DNA from: Branchiostoma belcheri
Lineage: Eukaryota; Chordata; Leptocardii; Amphioxiformes; Branchiostomatidae
Assembly (NCBI RefSeq): GCF_001625305.1
Contig: NW_017804131.1
Span: 466,885 to 530,884 of the forward strand
Direction: 5' to 3'
Length of the DNA: 64,000 nucleotides
This document shows positions 25,559-37,700 of this stretch, in pieces. The notes beneath the pieces were generated by a model. That model ran no database searches, had not been told where the DNA came from, and saw only the letters and a list, made by a program, of their open reading frames with translations. The translations under genes were made by a program, and so were the position numbers. The first letter of the stretch is position 1. Every line of letters begins with the position of its first letter.

Positions 25559-25607
25559 ATGGATTTTCGGCTGCTCCTCGCGTTCGGACTGGCCCTGGGG
25601 TGGCGAG
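25559..25607 (+). CDS. Gene 1 exon 1: start codon and signal peptide
   Basis: This exon encodes 16 residues, MDFRLLLAFGLALGWR, plus the first base of a glycine codon. The hydrophobic run followed by GAAG|Q across the splice junction makes a standard signal peptide, probably cleaved after G20. An in-frame TAA lies at 25550-25552, nine bases before the ATG, and the start has A at -3 and G at +4. The donor is G|GTAAGA in phase 1, matching the acceptor phase of exon 2. Gene 2 has the same organisation, which supports this start despite the 6.7-kb intron that follows. Confidence 0.78.
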
Positions 25608-28600
25608 GTAAGAACTTCTCATTTAACGCTATGCTGATCCGCCTGTTTCAGCGTGAATTGCACGACCTTTTCACGTAAGCCAAGAAGACACCAAAACATC
25701 GTGCGACCTCTCTTTGTTTCACCTTTTAACCCTGGTTTGTGCAGTCTGATCAAGTACTGACTTTAGAATCTAGAATTCTAGTAGAGAATTTTGTGGAGAC
25801 CAGATAAGGTACGGTTAAATTCTCAATAGTCGACAGTGCGTTTCTTTTGTGTGTGTAGAATTTTCAGCGAGTCTATGACAGAACCAATCGTCAACAGGGA
25901 TCTAACGTTACGGGGCTGTAGAATCATGTACGGCATATCCAAACTATTGAAAGAACGCCCTCAGTTTGCTGTGGTAAACCCTAAGGCACGACGAATGTGA
26001 CCAAACCCTAACGCATGCCGTACTTGTCCCAAGAACGTGCTATAGAATATGTAAAGGCCAAACGTTCCGTGTGTTTCGTACATTCTGCTCCACTACTCAA
26101 ATGTAGGAAAATAATTGGATTAATTGCATGAATCCAAACTGCGATTTCGTGACAAAAAAAATTGAATATCAAATGCATGGTTTACATAACGTAGTAGTTG
26201 AAAACAATACGAACGTTGGATGATTCACGTAGCATTCTACTTTCGTACTATTTCTCTCTGTCTGACGTACCTTGTCCCTATGGGGAGTCCTTTATCAGTA
26301 TTCTCTCGGACTTGCTCTTGTTCGGAAATAATGACTTCATCCTACTGTGAAAATATTTGATTCGATTCCGACATCATGCAGATAGTTATCACCCTTTCCA
26401 TTACACTTTTTAAGGAAACGTATAGATTTTTGTGTCACATTATCCCCAAGACGCATCCTGAGACTTCCCAGGCCCGAACTAAATCCAATATAATCTCCAA
26501 TACGCAATATGGTATATGTTTCCCTCCTAGAAGAAATGTCTCCTCTGAGAGGCATAATGGATAGACTGATTAACATAATCCGATATTTCCCCGACCCAGG
26601 GGTCAGCCTAATGTCAACCAGATTTTTAACTAACGGGACCTCTATTGAACGTCTCCAGGCGACCTCGCCGATGATAACTACGCTCAGAGCCTGATCTCAT
26701 CTTCACAGTTATGAATGTGTGTCTGATTTCAAATTGCTCATCATGGCCCCGCTTCTAACTCGGTTCCAGCGACGGAATGGCGTAAAATAACGAGGGGAAA
26801 TTTGGGTACACTGGGCGGTCACGCTCTGCTTAATTCTAAATCCTGCCCGCACTTAGGCGAAATGAGAATCTGGGATCTTCGCCGGGAGGAGGATGCATCA
26901 GTATTTACGGCGGGAATCCAGTTTGCCGGGACCGCGGCGGGGGTAGGCTCTGACTGATCGTTACGGCACACAGGGTGCATTTACACCGGTATTTACAGTG
27001 CTAAGTATGAGCGATGGCAGCTCACCTCTCGGCACCACTGCCCCAACGTACAGATATCAATTCTAGTCAACTCCCAAGTATAATGTTCTTTCATATTCCG
27101 TCTGTATGATATATGGGAATTTATACATAGATACTAGAACTTTCAGAATCCCCAAAGCTTGCTGGATGTAGATTTAGAGAGAGATGTATATCTTTTAGCT
27201 GAAGTTTCCCATCCGCGAGCATGAATCACGTGTGATGTCCCCATCGCCTGTACATTAAGGTTCCAGTCGAGTTGAGAAGTCCGCACACAAACTCCATTCC
27301 ACAGCGCCCCATGGGGTGCTTTTAGCAAAGCTACAGCAGAAGGCAGTGCTTACTCGTCACCTGATGTCTTCATCTGATATCCGTTCAGTACCCATCCCCG
27401 GGTACGCCGTTTTTCCCAGCGGTATTCCATTACACTTATCGCATTTTTCATCTATCCAGAAAATGATCGACAGGGTGATTTTTCGGAGATAGACGTCAAA
27501 ATATGCAACGGGGCCTGTCTTTCAAGGTATGGTGAGGAATAGTTGTGTCAAGTCAGCTGCCAAGCACCTCTTTCGCACCGAATATTTCATCGGCGTTCGC
27601 ACAATGGGGAGATGGTATCGTGGTTTCGTGCCTGTGCCCAGAGACTGCCCCAGGGTACCACTATCATAACTTTTCCCCGAGAGTTTACTTGATCTATTAC
27701 GGGATATAGAGAGGGTATAAAGCGCTGTCAAGACTGTTTACTGTTAAAGAGATAAAAGGAAAATCGTTTACGTTACAGATGTTTTCAAAACTAGCTTTGA
27801 AGCATGACGTATGGATTTTTCTTGCCGCTGCAGCGATACCGAAGTTTTTTTATCAGTTTAGTCAGCACGCTATGCACTTTTTAAACTTTGATAAAATCAC
27901 GCCGCCGCATAAAACGGCCTGAACAAAGGAAGACTATTTCTGACATATTGCCAAGACTCTTTTGTCTACTGATATAGAAAAAACTAGAGCTAGGAACAGA
28001 CAATCTCTACTTGTAACCCATTTAGGCTGGCGTATGACGCCAAAGAGAAAATATAGATACTGATACAGACATCGATAACAACAAAGATATTTTGCGATTG
28101 TGCAGTTAAACAATGTTTCTGTCCTTCTTACTTATTTCCTCTACGCGTCTTATCCCATATTCACGGATTCAATAAGATAGAAAGTTAGATTTCTATGTAA
28201 GTCGTCCCTCTCATTCGTGTTTAGGGTGTGGCTTATTGCTTTTCTATCTATTGCCTATCGATTTTTTCAGACGTTGTCCCATCTGAATTCCTGTAAAATG
28301 TTTTCCATACATGAATATGTTGACCTTCTATGATTATTTTCATAAAGTGCCACGCTATCGTGCCCGGATTTGCGTATTAGGACCTTAATCTATTTCATTA
28401 TGCGATAGCTTGTAACGCTAATGCCGTTTCCGATTCACGTCACATCTATTCCCGGAACATGTTTCAGTTTATTGCTTCCAAATTACTACATCCAAACAAA
28501 TGACGGGATGGGAGCGGCCACCTGGATATTGACACGAAGGTTCTTTTATTTAAATGTAAATTATTATTTGCTTAGAATATCTAAAAGAGAATCAAGTGAC

Positions 28601-31600
28601 AAAAATTCAATAAAATGTCAGGATCCCCCCACCCCATTTTCTCATTAGTTGTAAGGACAGACGGCTTCAAATCATCCTTTCAAATTAACCAGGATGAAAT
28701 GGAAGCGTAAAATGATTCCTATCCGTGTCCAAAAAATCATATTTGTACTATTTTCAGTGTCATATTTATACATGAAATATTCCAAAACTATTTCCTGAAT
28801 AGCTCAAGGCCTACATCTGGCCTGCAAGTGATTTATAGATCTGTCGTCGAAAAATGCTTCCCATGAAAAAAGGAACGTCGAATTCATAACAAAGGTCACG
28901 AATGGTGCAGGCTATAATAACTTTCCAACACTAAAAGAAATAAGAGACTATACATGTGGATTACACAGCGTATTAGTAGTATTTCCTCCGGATTCCACTA
29001 CATTGACTCCCATTCCATTTATCGTGAGCGTTTATAGTAATACAGTTGATGATGAACGGCAATGCGAGGACGTGCCCGACACGGGTTGATGGTTCAAACA
29101 AATCACCTGAGACTTCTTCTAATGAAGTCAGCAGCGTTTCCGTAACCGCCTTCTCCTGCTCATTATTTATTGAGCTTCAAACCACAGGGCTGGAAATACT
29201 GGGTGCATGTGCACCTTAGTGCACCCGAAATTAGAGCTGTGCACCCATTTTTTTCTGCGGTTGCACCAGTGCACCCAAAATTTTTCTAGGTATTTTTGTA
29301 CATATCAAATGTATAATTGTATACAGGACATTCTTGGCATCTAAGTGTCAGATAAAATAATAAAACCTTTGTTGTAGTACTTTCTTAAGATTTTGAAGTT
29401 AGTTCCCATTTCAGATTCAAGCTTTTAAGAAAAGCAGCAGTAAGATCTGTAACTAGGTTTTGTTTTATATGGTGCACCCAAAAAGTTTTTTGTGCACCTA
29501 ATTTTTTAGTGCACCAGTCCACCTATTCCCAAAAATGAATTTCGAGTCCTGAAGCAAATCATCATGGCGGATGTCTGACGGACTCATCAATACCGCCCTT
29601 GATGTCGTCCCTCCGCGGCATGGCTGCCGTCGACGTCACGCCCGTCTTTTATGAGGCTCGCGTCTGTAACGTAGTTATCATGTTGGGGGGAAAACAGCCT
29701 CGGGATTATGTACTTTGATTAAGTCCTATTTGTCAAGACGCTGCGCCGACGACCTGCGGATGTCGTCCCTTTTTACGAGCGCACATTAGGGAGGACGCTT
29801 CAACCCAGGGACGCGGGCAACCGCTCATTTCCGCCGAGCCGAGCCTTAATTGGGTCTCCCGAAAACAACCAGACAGAGCTTTACCTCCTTAGATACGTCA
29901 ATCAAACCGAGAGGAAAAATCCCTTCTTAATGCGGATGGGAAAACTGTGGTGCCAATGCGTGCCTCAAGATGGAACATCTCGTTATCATCCTTGTACAAT
30001 ATCGCTCCGTTTGACATAAATAACATCAATGACAACACCTTAATATATGCTTAAATATTCTCAGAGGCAACCCTTCATTATCGTTTGTCAACAACTGTAA
30101 AATATTTGATGTTTTGAACTTTACGTTGCAGACAGATCGTTATATACTTCGGATTAGCTGTGATTTGTACACCAACACATTCTGTACGTCTTTGTATACT
30201 TCATTTATTATTGGCACCTTGTTTTTGTGTATGTGTAGATGAGATGACCTCGGCAAGTAACGTATACTTTTTGCCCAATCCTCTAAAAATATAATACATA
30301 AGGTGGTATATAGAGAAAAGAAGAGGGGGCGAAGTCCCACGGTTTTCATTTGTTAGATGAACGAGTGGAACCAAATTACCGTCAGATCGATGGAATGAGG
30401 TGCGGTGTAATAGACATGACTGAGAGAGACTCATGCGCGTCTGTTTGGCATAACAAAATAAACGCACAGCTCACAAAGAAAGTTTGCTCAAATCAGACAG
30501 TAAATTTCCTCTGATGGTCCCACAGGACGATTCTGACATAACGCAGTCTTCCAGTTTCATCCTTAAAGTGGTCTAGCAGCAGGATCCTGGCGCCATTCTC
30601 TGACTTGTCTGCACATTCAACAGAAAATAAAAAAGAGGAAAACCTTGAAACGCCAGAACAGAACAGCTTTGGTAAGATCAGGGTGGGAAAGGCAAAATCG
30701 ATAGCATAGCCAGCTGTCGTAGCGGAGCGGCTTAGTCCGGTTAACCGGGCTATCACAAACAGCGTACCGCTTTACTGCAATCTCCCCCCGGGTCGTCAAG
30801 TCATCATTATCCATCTCCCAAGAGGACTATTAGTCGACATCTGTAAGATAACGCTACAAAGAGCACTAATTTCTGCCCACTTTTTCTTTCCGCATCACTG
30901 CGTTTCCCCCTTTAAACTCTCCGTGTACATTACCTTCATGAGTGGGTAGTGTTCTTTGAAGTCAAATTGCTAGCTAGGCGTTCGTTTATGGCCCAAACGT
31001 GCTGATCATGATGAAAAATTCCCAGCCCCCTTACGGCACAGTTTTTACTACAAGGCTATAAGAATGAAATTTCGCAGTTCGATGTAAATAGCCCTAGCGT
31101 TAAAGCCCGACATTTGCTAACAGTTTTGTAAAAATTATAGCCTCCAGTATGTACGTTCTCTCCTGTGTTTATTACCTCCACTAAACTTAATGATGACTTG
31201 CAAACAACAAAAAATATTGATTTACGGTTGTTGTAATTGCTCATTAATTTTCATGAGAAAACCTGGAAGTATTAACGTCAGTGGGTGATAAATGTTATTG
31301 TCATTTTACATCGTGCAACAGTTCCCTATTAAGCTGATTTGTACGTCGATATTTATGGCAAGGGAGATGGTTAAAATAACGTTTTTAAATATGGTATGGA
31401 AGACGCAAACTTGGGGAGTTTTAAACAGTCGACACAACTTTCTATGGCTAATTTGATTCTGTTAGAATGATTAGAATGCACAGTTTACCGGTTATGCGAA
31501 ACAAACAAACAAGAATCATATGTGCCCCTCACTGATATTATAGAGAGATATGGGGAAAATGGTATCTGTGTGCTCCATAAGACACACACACATACAGACG

Positions 31601-31657
31601 TACACATATGAACACACACGTGCATGCATACAAACACACACATACACACACACAGTC

Positions 31658-31693
<36 letters not shown>

Positions 31694-31714
31694 ACACACG
31701 CACACACATACATA

Positions 31715-31747
<33 letters not shown>

Positions 31748-34700
31748 AGACACAAAGAGACCCAGAGTCATAATTGCGATATAAGCGCGCCCTGCATGAA
31801 TAAAGAACTCTGTACACCTGCCACATGCCTCTGATTTGTATGCATTAGCAGGTTTTAAGAGAGGGTAATTTCCCCGCAAAGTGGAAGCTATACGCAGAAT
31901 TAAGAATCTCCCTAACCTGACAGATAACGCCTGACGGCTTCATCTGTTTGCCGGAGTCTCCCGGCAGAAGATATGTGTATTCCCCGGCCTGTGTGTTGTA
32001 CGATAGGACGGATTTATCGCGCTACGGCAGCCGAACTGTGCTGCATATTCATACCCTCCAAGGGTAAACACGCGCCGGGGGAACTGCACGTATAATCACG
32101 ATGAAATATTAACCATGTCAGGGCCAGATGTAGGCAGTTTGACGCCTGCTGCCTCAATCCCCATAAAATTGTCTACAATTTAAGTCGATTTTGTCTAACG
32201 GCCTTCGCTCTTTTGTGACCAGAAATTGGATTTGCATTGTCCGAATGACAAATTTGTGTTCTTGTTTGCAGGGGCCGCGGGACAAAACGATATCGGGCTG
32301 ACCATACCGGACTCGGTCAAGGCCGTGATTGGAGATCCGGTCACTCTCCCCGCGACTTACACCACAAAGAACCAGGTCATATCGGTAGCGTGGTTCAAAC
32401 TTGACCGCCAGGACAGGGCAAAGAGGACGCTGATCTACTCCTACTATCCCATCTCCGGACGGGGAGACGTGGAGAGCGCTTACGCCGGCAGAGTGGAGCT
32501 TGTCGGGAAGGCGTCCTTGAGAATCAAACGGACCAGACTGGAGGATGACGGGACATACGTGCTCCTGGTCATGGTTGAAGGGTCAGGGGTCGCCGACGGC
32601 TTCGTCACGCTGTCCATCATGGGTAAGTGTCCGCCATGTTTGAAATTGGTCATTATCTCCAGGACGTCATTCACGTCATCAAGGGTTATCATGATCCACT
32701 CTTTATTCTATCACCTTTTTCTATCATCTTTATTCTATCTTTTATCTTCATTTTGCCATCTTATGCTGACACAACTGCCCCTTCTGCGATCACGAACGAA
32801 AGGACCTGTCTGTTAAATAAATTTTATCCTAATTTCTCCACGCCACAACTTACATACAAAAAGTACTCTCCTCTTAACATAAAACATGGACATTATAGAA
32901 AAAAGGGAATCATTCCTCTTCCACTGTCTTGGAAGAAGAACCCAATGATGTCTTGGAAGAAGAAGAAGAACCCAATAAGTTAGAATGTCCAAGTTTAGGC
33001 TAGAGTAGGTGCATGTTATATTGTTATTCATAGTTTCTTTTTTATTCTCATGTTACATGTACTTGCAAGTAGCCTCCGGGCAACGAACTTTCCATCATCA
33101 ATCTTCGAGATCTTCTCAAAGGACTTGTTATATTCCAACACTACAGTCATTCCGGAAGTTTGAGAGAAGTTGTAGCTATATAGGTTACTGGTGCGTGGAG
33201 GCAGCCCAGCGGGCTTTTCCCTCGAGACACCTGATTGTAATCATACCAGAGCGGAGAGGGAGGATATCAGTCAGGTTATATCACTCGGGAGGGAAATACA
33301 ATTATCATGACCTTCTGATTCACCGGAAGGGTGATGACTACAGGTTTATATATGGAAGAGACATATTTGTACAGAGGTCTATGAGGAACATTCAAATAGG
33401 TATGTGAATAGTTTCATCAGGTAGGTAAGTCACTGAATAAAGAGACTCTTATATATGTATATGTGTAGATATGTAAATATTGCAAATATTGTAAAATACA
33501 TCTATAGCGGCGACACATGTGCTGCAGTGCAATGTGAGCCAGTCAGAATTACCCTGAAAAAGGTGACAGACGGTCACCAAAACGTCGTCTTAGTGTAAAA
33601 AGAGTCTCTTTACTCATTCAAATAGGTAGCAAGGGAGACAAACAGAAAATTTATCAATGCTTTCGTTGCAACTCTTACACCAATTCTCTCTTGTTAGTAG
33701 TCTTTTAAATTATACGATATGGCATACAACATCCCGAGAAGTATATTGTTACAAATTTGTATTCATTGCCAGAGATCCACTTCTTGCTTATAGCCTAGTC
33801 TTGTTTCCCATAGAAGGCAAGTTCGGAATGCAACTAACAGTTTATAGAACCTTAAGCAACTGTGACAGGCTCACAAATATCCGGCAACTCAAACATGAAA
33901 ATACATCGGATTCCTCGGTTGACCCATACGACATTGAGACGACTACATTATGGAGTAAAGATGATCCTACGATGAGCCAATTTCTATACGGCCTTTTCAT
34001 CCCAACCTCTCGTAACAGATCATTACAACATGGAATGAGTTAGGAACTGATGTAAGACATATTTTTCCAGTGAGGTCAGCAGTTCAAGGGTACGTTAGTA
34101 TGAGAGGGGGTTTAGCGTTGATTATTGAGTAGAGGTTTCCGTATAACCGTCGTTTCCGGGTGGTTACCATTAAAGTTTAATGCCAGAGCCGATGTACATT
34201 GCCCCCCGGAAAGAGGCAATGCCCGGTAATTACATTTGCTGTAAAGGGACATCCACCATCGCGTTAGTTTCTACAGCTATTGGCACTTTGTCGTTTCAAA
34301 CATGGAGGAAACAACAGCCGTGATTATGAAGGACAGGAATAAAACAACTAGAAAGGTAACATTTGCAAAGCAAATGCATAATGTTTACTTTGACATATGG
34401 TCTGCTCTGTTATTTCTTACTCAAACACATTCATATATGTAGTCAGACAGGAGTATAAATCCCTCCTGCTATAAAATTGCAACATTATGTAACCCAACAG
34501 TTACCACTAGTTACCATGGTGATAGACGTCTGGTTCAGGTCATGGACCTTATTTGTTTGGAGATGAAGAAGCTAGGAAACAGATCAAGCACAACACGTTT
34601 TCCTTCGGTAAACATAATACTGGGGACTCTCTCTCTCTCTGCGCCAGTGCAGTCCCATCGCTCTCTGACTGGTGCCCGCAGCTGCTGACAGCAGCAAGCC

Positions 34701-37700
34701 TCAAAAACAAATCCTTTAACCGGGCTGCTCCAGCTGAGGAAAAGACCTAATCCTCTTCGAAGCTTCAAGGGCTCCTGACGGATGTGGGAAGTTTACAGAT
34801 ACATCAAGAAACGTCCGATTTCGCAATCACTACTCATGTCCAAAGCCCCTGTCACACATTTAGAACCTCTCCCGGAACACCAGCCGACCGATGTTGGCCG
34901 AACTTCGGGAGCATTCTGGTCAGATTCAGGCCACGCCTGCCTTTCTGTACCATTAGAGTCGAATTTGAGTTAAATTTGTGTCAAATTTCACTACCAAACA
35001 CGTCCCAACCGACACGTATTTTGGAACACAAGCCAACCATGGCCGAACCTCCCGTCAACACCCGAATGTTTGAAACATAACAGTAGCCACAGTAGCCAGG
35101 ATTTTGAGTGGGGGGGGGTCCTCCCACTGTCTGACGGACCATGAAGCGCGAGACTCCTAGAGGGGTTCGGATGAATGCTCCCGAGGGAATTTTGAAAATT
35201 GAACCTTCTGAAATGACATTTCCTGCCTTTATATATGTGAGGATTTCAAAGGAAAATCAGAGATAACTTGTGGACCTAAAAAGTGGACCTTTGAGCCTTG
35301 TGGGGGGTTCTTACGTCCCCCCCCCCTCGAACACTCCCTGGCTACGGGCATGGTCTTTTCCGGTCTGTGTTGTAGCCGTGCTGAATGAGTGTTTGGGCCG
35401 GTCTGGCTTATATATGTGGTGCGGAGAACTGTTTAGTCACGGAGTGATCGATTTGTGATGATGGATGCTGCTGTTCGCCCGGTCGTGCTGACAGTGAAGT
35501 TATTTCTGAGCGGACGGTCTGCTGAAACAAATAAGAATTACACACTGGATCTGATACACTTAGAACCGCGGGGAAAGGTCAGCATATATATGACGAATGA
35601 AGTTTTCACAAATCGTATCTTTCCAGGCGTGTTTGCCTTACTCGGCCCAAGTGACCATGCAATAAAGGAGCTGCAATAACGCAGCTACAGCTAGAGGGCG
35701 CTTGAGACGCGGGGAAAACCGTTATGCCAATGAGATGACATGTGGACACTGCCCATGTACCAGAATAAACGTTTTCTTTAGCAGGTTAAAAGAGATGTAT
35801 TCAAGCCAGGACTGAAGCAAGGAGATTCGATTTTAAACCTCCTTGACTGGACCTATCTACATTCGCTGAATTGAAGACCCTATAGAACTAACTAAATGAT
35901 AGAAAACCACGACTGAATGCCCACTGAGTCTATAGAGATAAAACACACTGATACCCCATTGCCCAGCGAAAACGGCTCATTTTTCTTCACTCGGAGCGCT
36001 TACACAGCAACAAAACACTTATCTCGGCAATAAATGCGATTCCGCCGCTTTCTAAAAGATGATATGATCTTTCACAATCAATATGACGTTCTTTTGGTCC
36101 CCTTGACGCCCAATGTTGCTTGCAAAGCAAGTCATTGAGAAAGACGTACTGCTGATTATTGCGAGTCAGCTGAATGTCTAATGATGTTCAATTACGTGTA
36201 CGTCCGTTATAATCTATGCTCCACGGGTTAGACTCTAAAGGAAAACAACATTAGCGTCGATTTTATGATGACGATAGAGCCATCAGCGGTGCAATAAAAT
36301 CCATTAAGGCTTCGGCAAACAGGAGTAATAAAAGGGAAAGTTATGGATATTAAGGTCGGGGGTTAAGCCCCGGGCGACCCGTTTACTGCGATGGGCGATT
36401 GCTTCCGAAAATTGAAGAAACTAAAAGCGACCGTGTGTCACTTTTAAAAGTTTCCTATCATCTTTTCAATAACATGGTGACAACGGTGATGAAGTCTTTG
36501 CACGCAAATGTAATGCTGATCCAAACGTTCCCGTATTCTGAATGGATCTGGCACACTCTTGAAGTGACCTTGGGTTTTAAGGTTCAGCGGTGCAGAAAAC
36601 ACTGGCAATCTGTCTTAGAAACTGGTCTTTCTTTCTGGTAGGTTCAGAACGCATAGCAGCGTGTACGTTAATGATATCCCAGGCGAATTCATTATATGCG
36701 TGTGTGAGTGAACTAATGTGCCTCGTATGTCATAAAAAATCTTGCAAGAAAGCATGATGATTATGATTGAAAATCGATCGCTCATCGGCGTTTTGCCAAC
36801 GGTTTTCGGACTAATCGATATGGACAGCTCATAAGTCTGTTCCTCCGACCGGACGTAAACAGGTTTGATCGGATTTAGTTGGACGTCAAGTCCAGCTGCG
36901 CCAGGCGGGCCTCAGCTGCCGGGGGCGGGGCGGCTTTCAACACCACTGCCTCGGTAATCCACCTCCATCTCCGCCGGTCGGGCCGCTGACGGGTTAATGG
37001 TGCCTGTCACAACCTTCCCACGAACACCAGCCGAGCAACCAAGGTTGGCCGAAGTTAGGGAATAGTCTGACAGGATTTAAGCCAAGCCTATACTTTTCGT
37101 TACGAATCGAATTGGTGTTAAATTTAGAAATAATTGACTGCCAACTCCGCCCCGACCTACTTTCGAACACCAGCCAACCACCAGACAACTGTTGCCGATC
37201 CTCTCGACAACACCCGAATGTTTTTACATTTTAAAACACTCGGCAACCGAACAGTAGCTGACGTAACCAAACATCAGCCGATCCAGTTGACCTTGCTCCC
37301 GACCTACTCCTAACCATAGTTGGGGGGAGTTCGGCTATGTGTGACAGGGGCTTTAATGGTGCCTTCATCCAGAACGTAACTGATCTCCCAAACGGCAAAA
37401 ACACTACATCAACGAAAAATATGTGCCGCATCAACAACCACAGTGCGATGATTTGGATAAAAATCAGGGGGTGTCAGCTGGGGAAGGCTATCTGTAGACT
37501 GTAATGTTTCATAATGTCAGTATAATGGCACCATGCCGGAACTTCCACATTTGAACTTACTAGTTGCATCCTAGAACAAATTACAGACCACTATGTACAT
37601 TACAGACGCCACAGACTTTTGTGTAAGTACAATGTATCATCACATAAACTGAAACAGTGAGAATTTGGTCGGTCTGGTCTGCAGCTGGTCTAGGTTCCTT

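Larger units (their letters stand above)
25608..32271 (+). other. Gene 1 intron 1
   Basis: This phase-1 intron of 6664 bases runs from GTAAGA to TTTGCAG. It carries a hAT-like MITE (29185-29551), a possible minus-strand exon (30493-30608) and a long CA microsatellite (31577-31746). GC-richer patches at about 26.8-27.0 and 29.58-29.85 kb have no coding signal. Large first introns in animal genes often hold enhancers, but no specific element can be identified by eye. Confidence 0.7.

Noticed and set aside
31516-31879. Long Cys/Val-rich and His/Thr-rich open frames on both strands
   Set aside because: They are translations of the CA microsatellite and have no start, splice or domain support.
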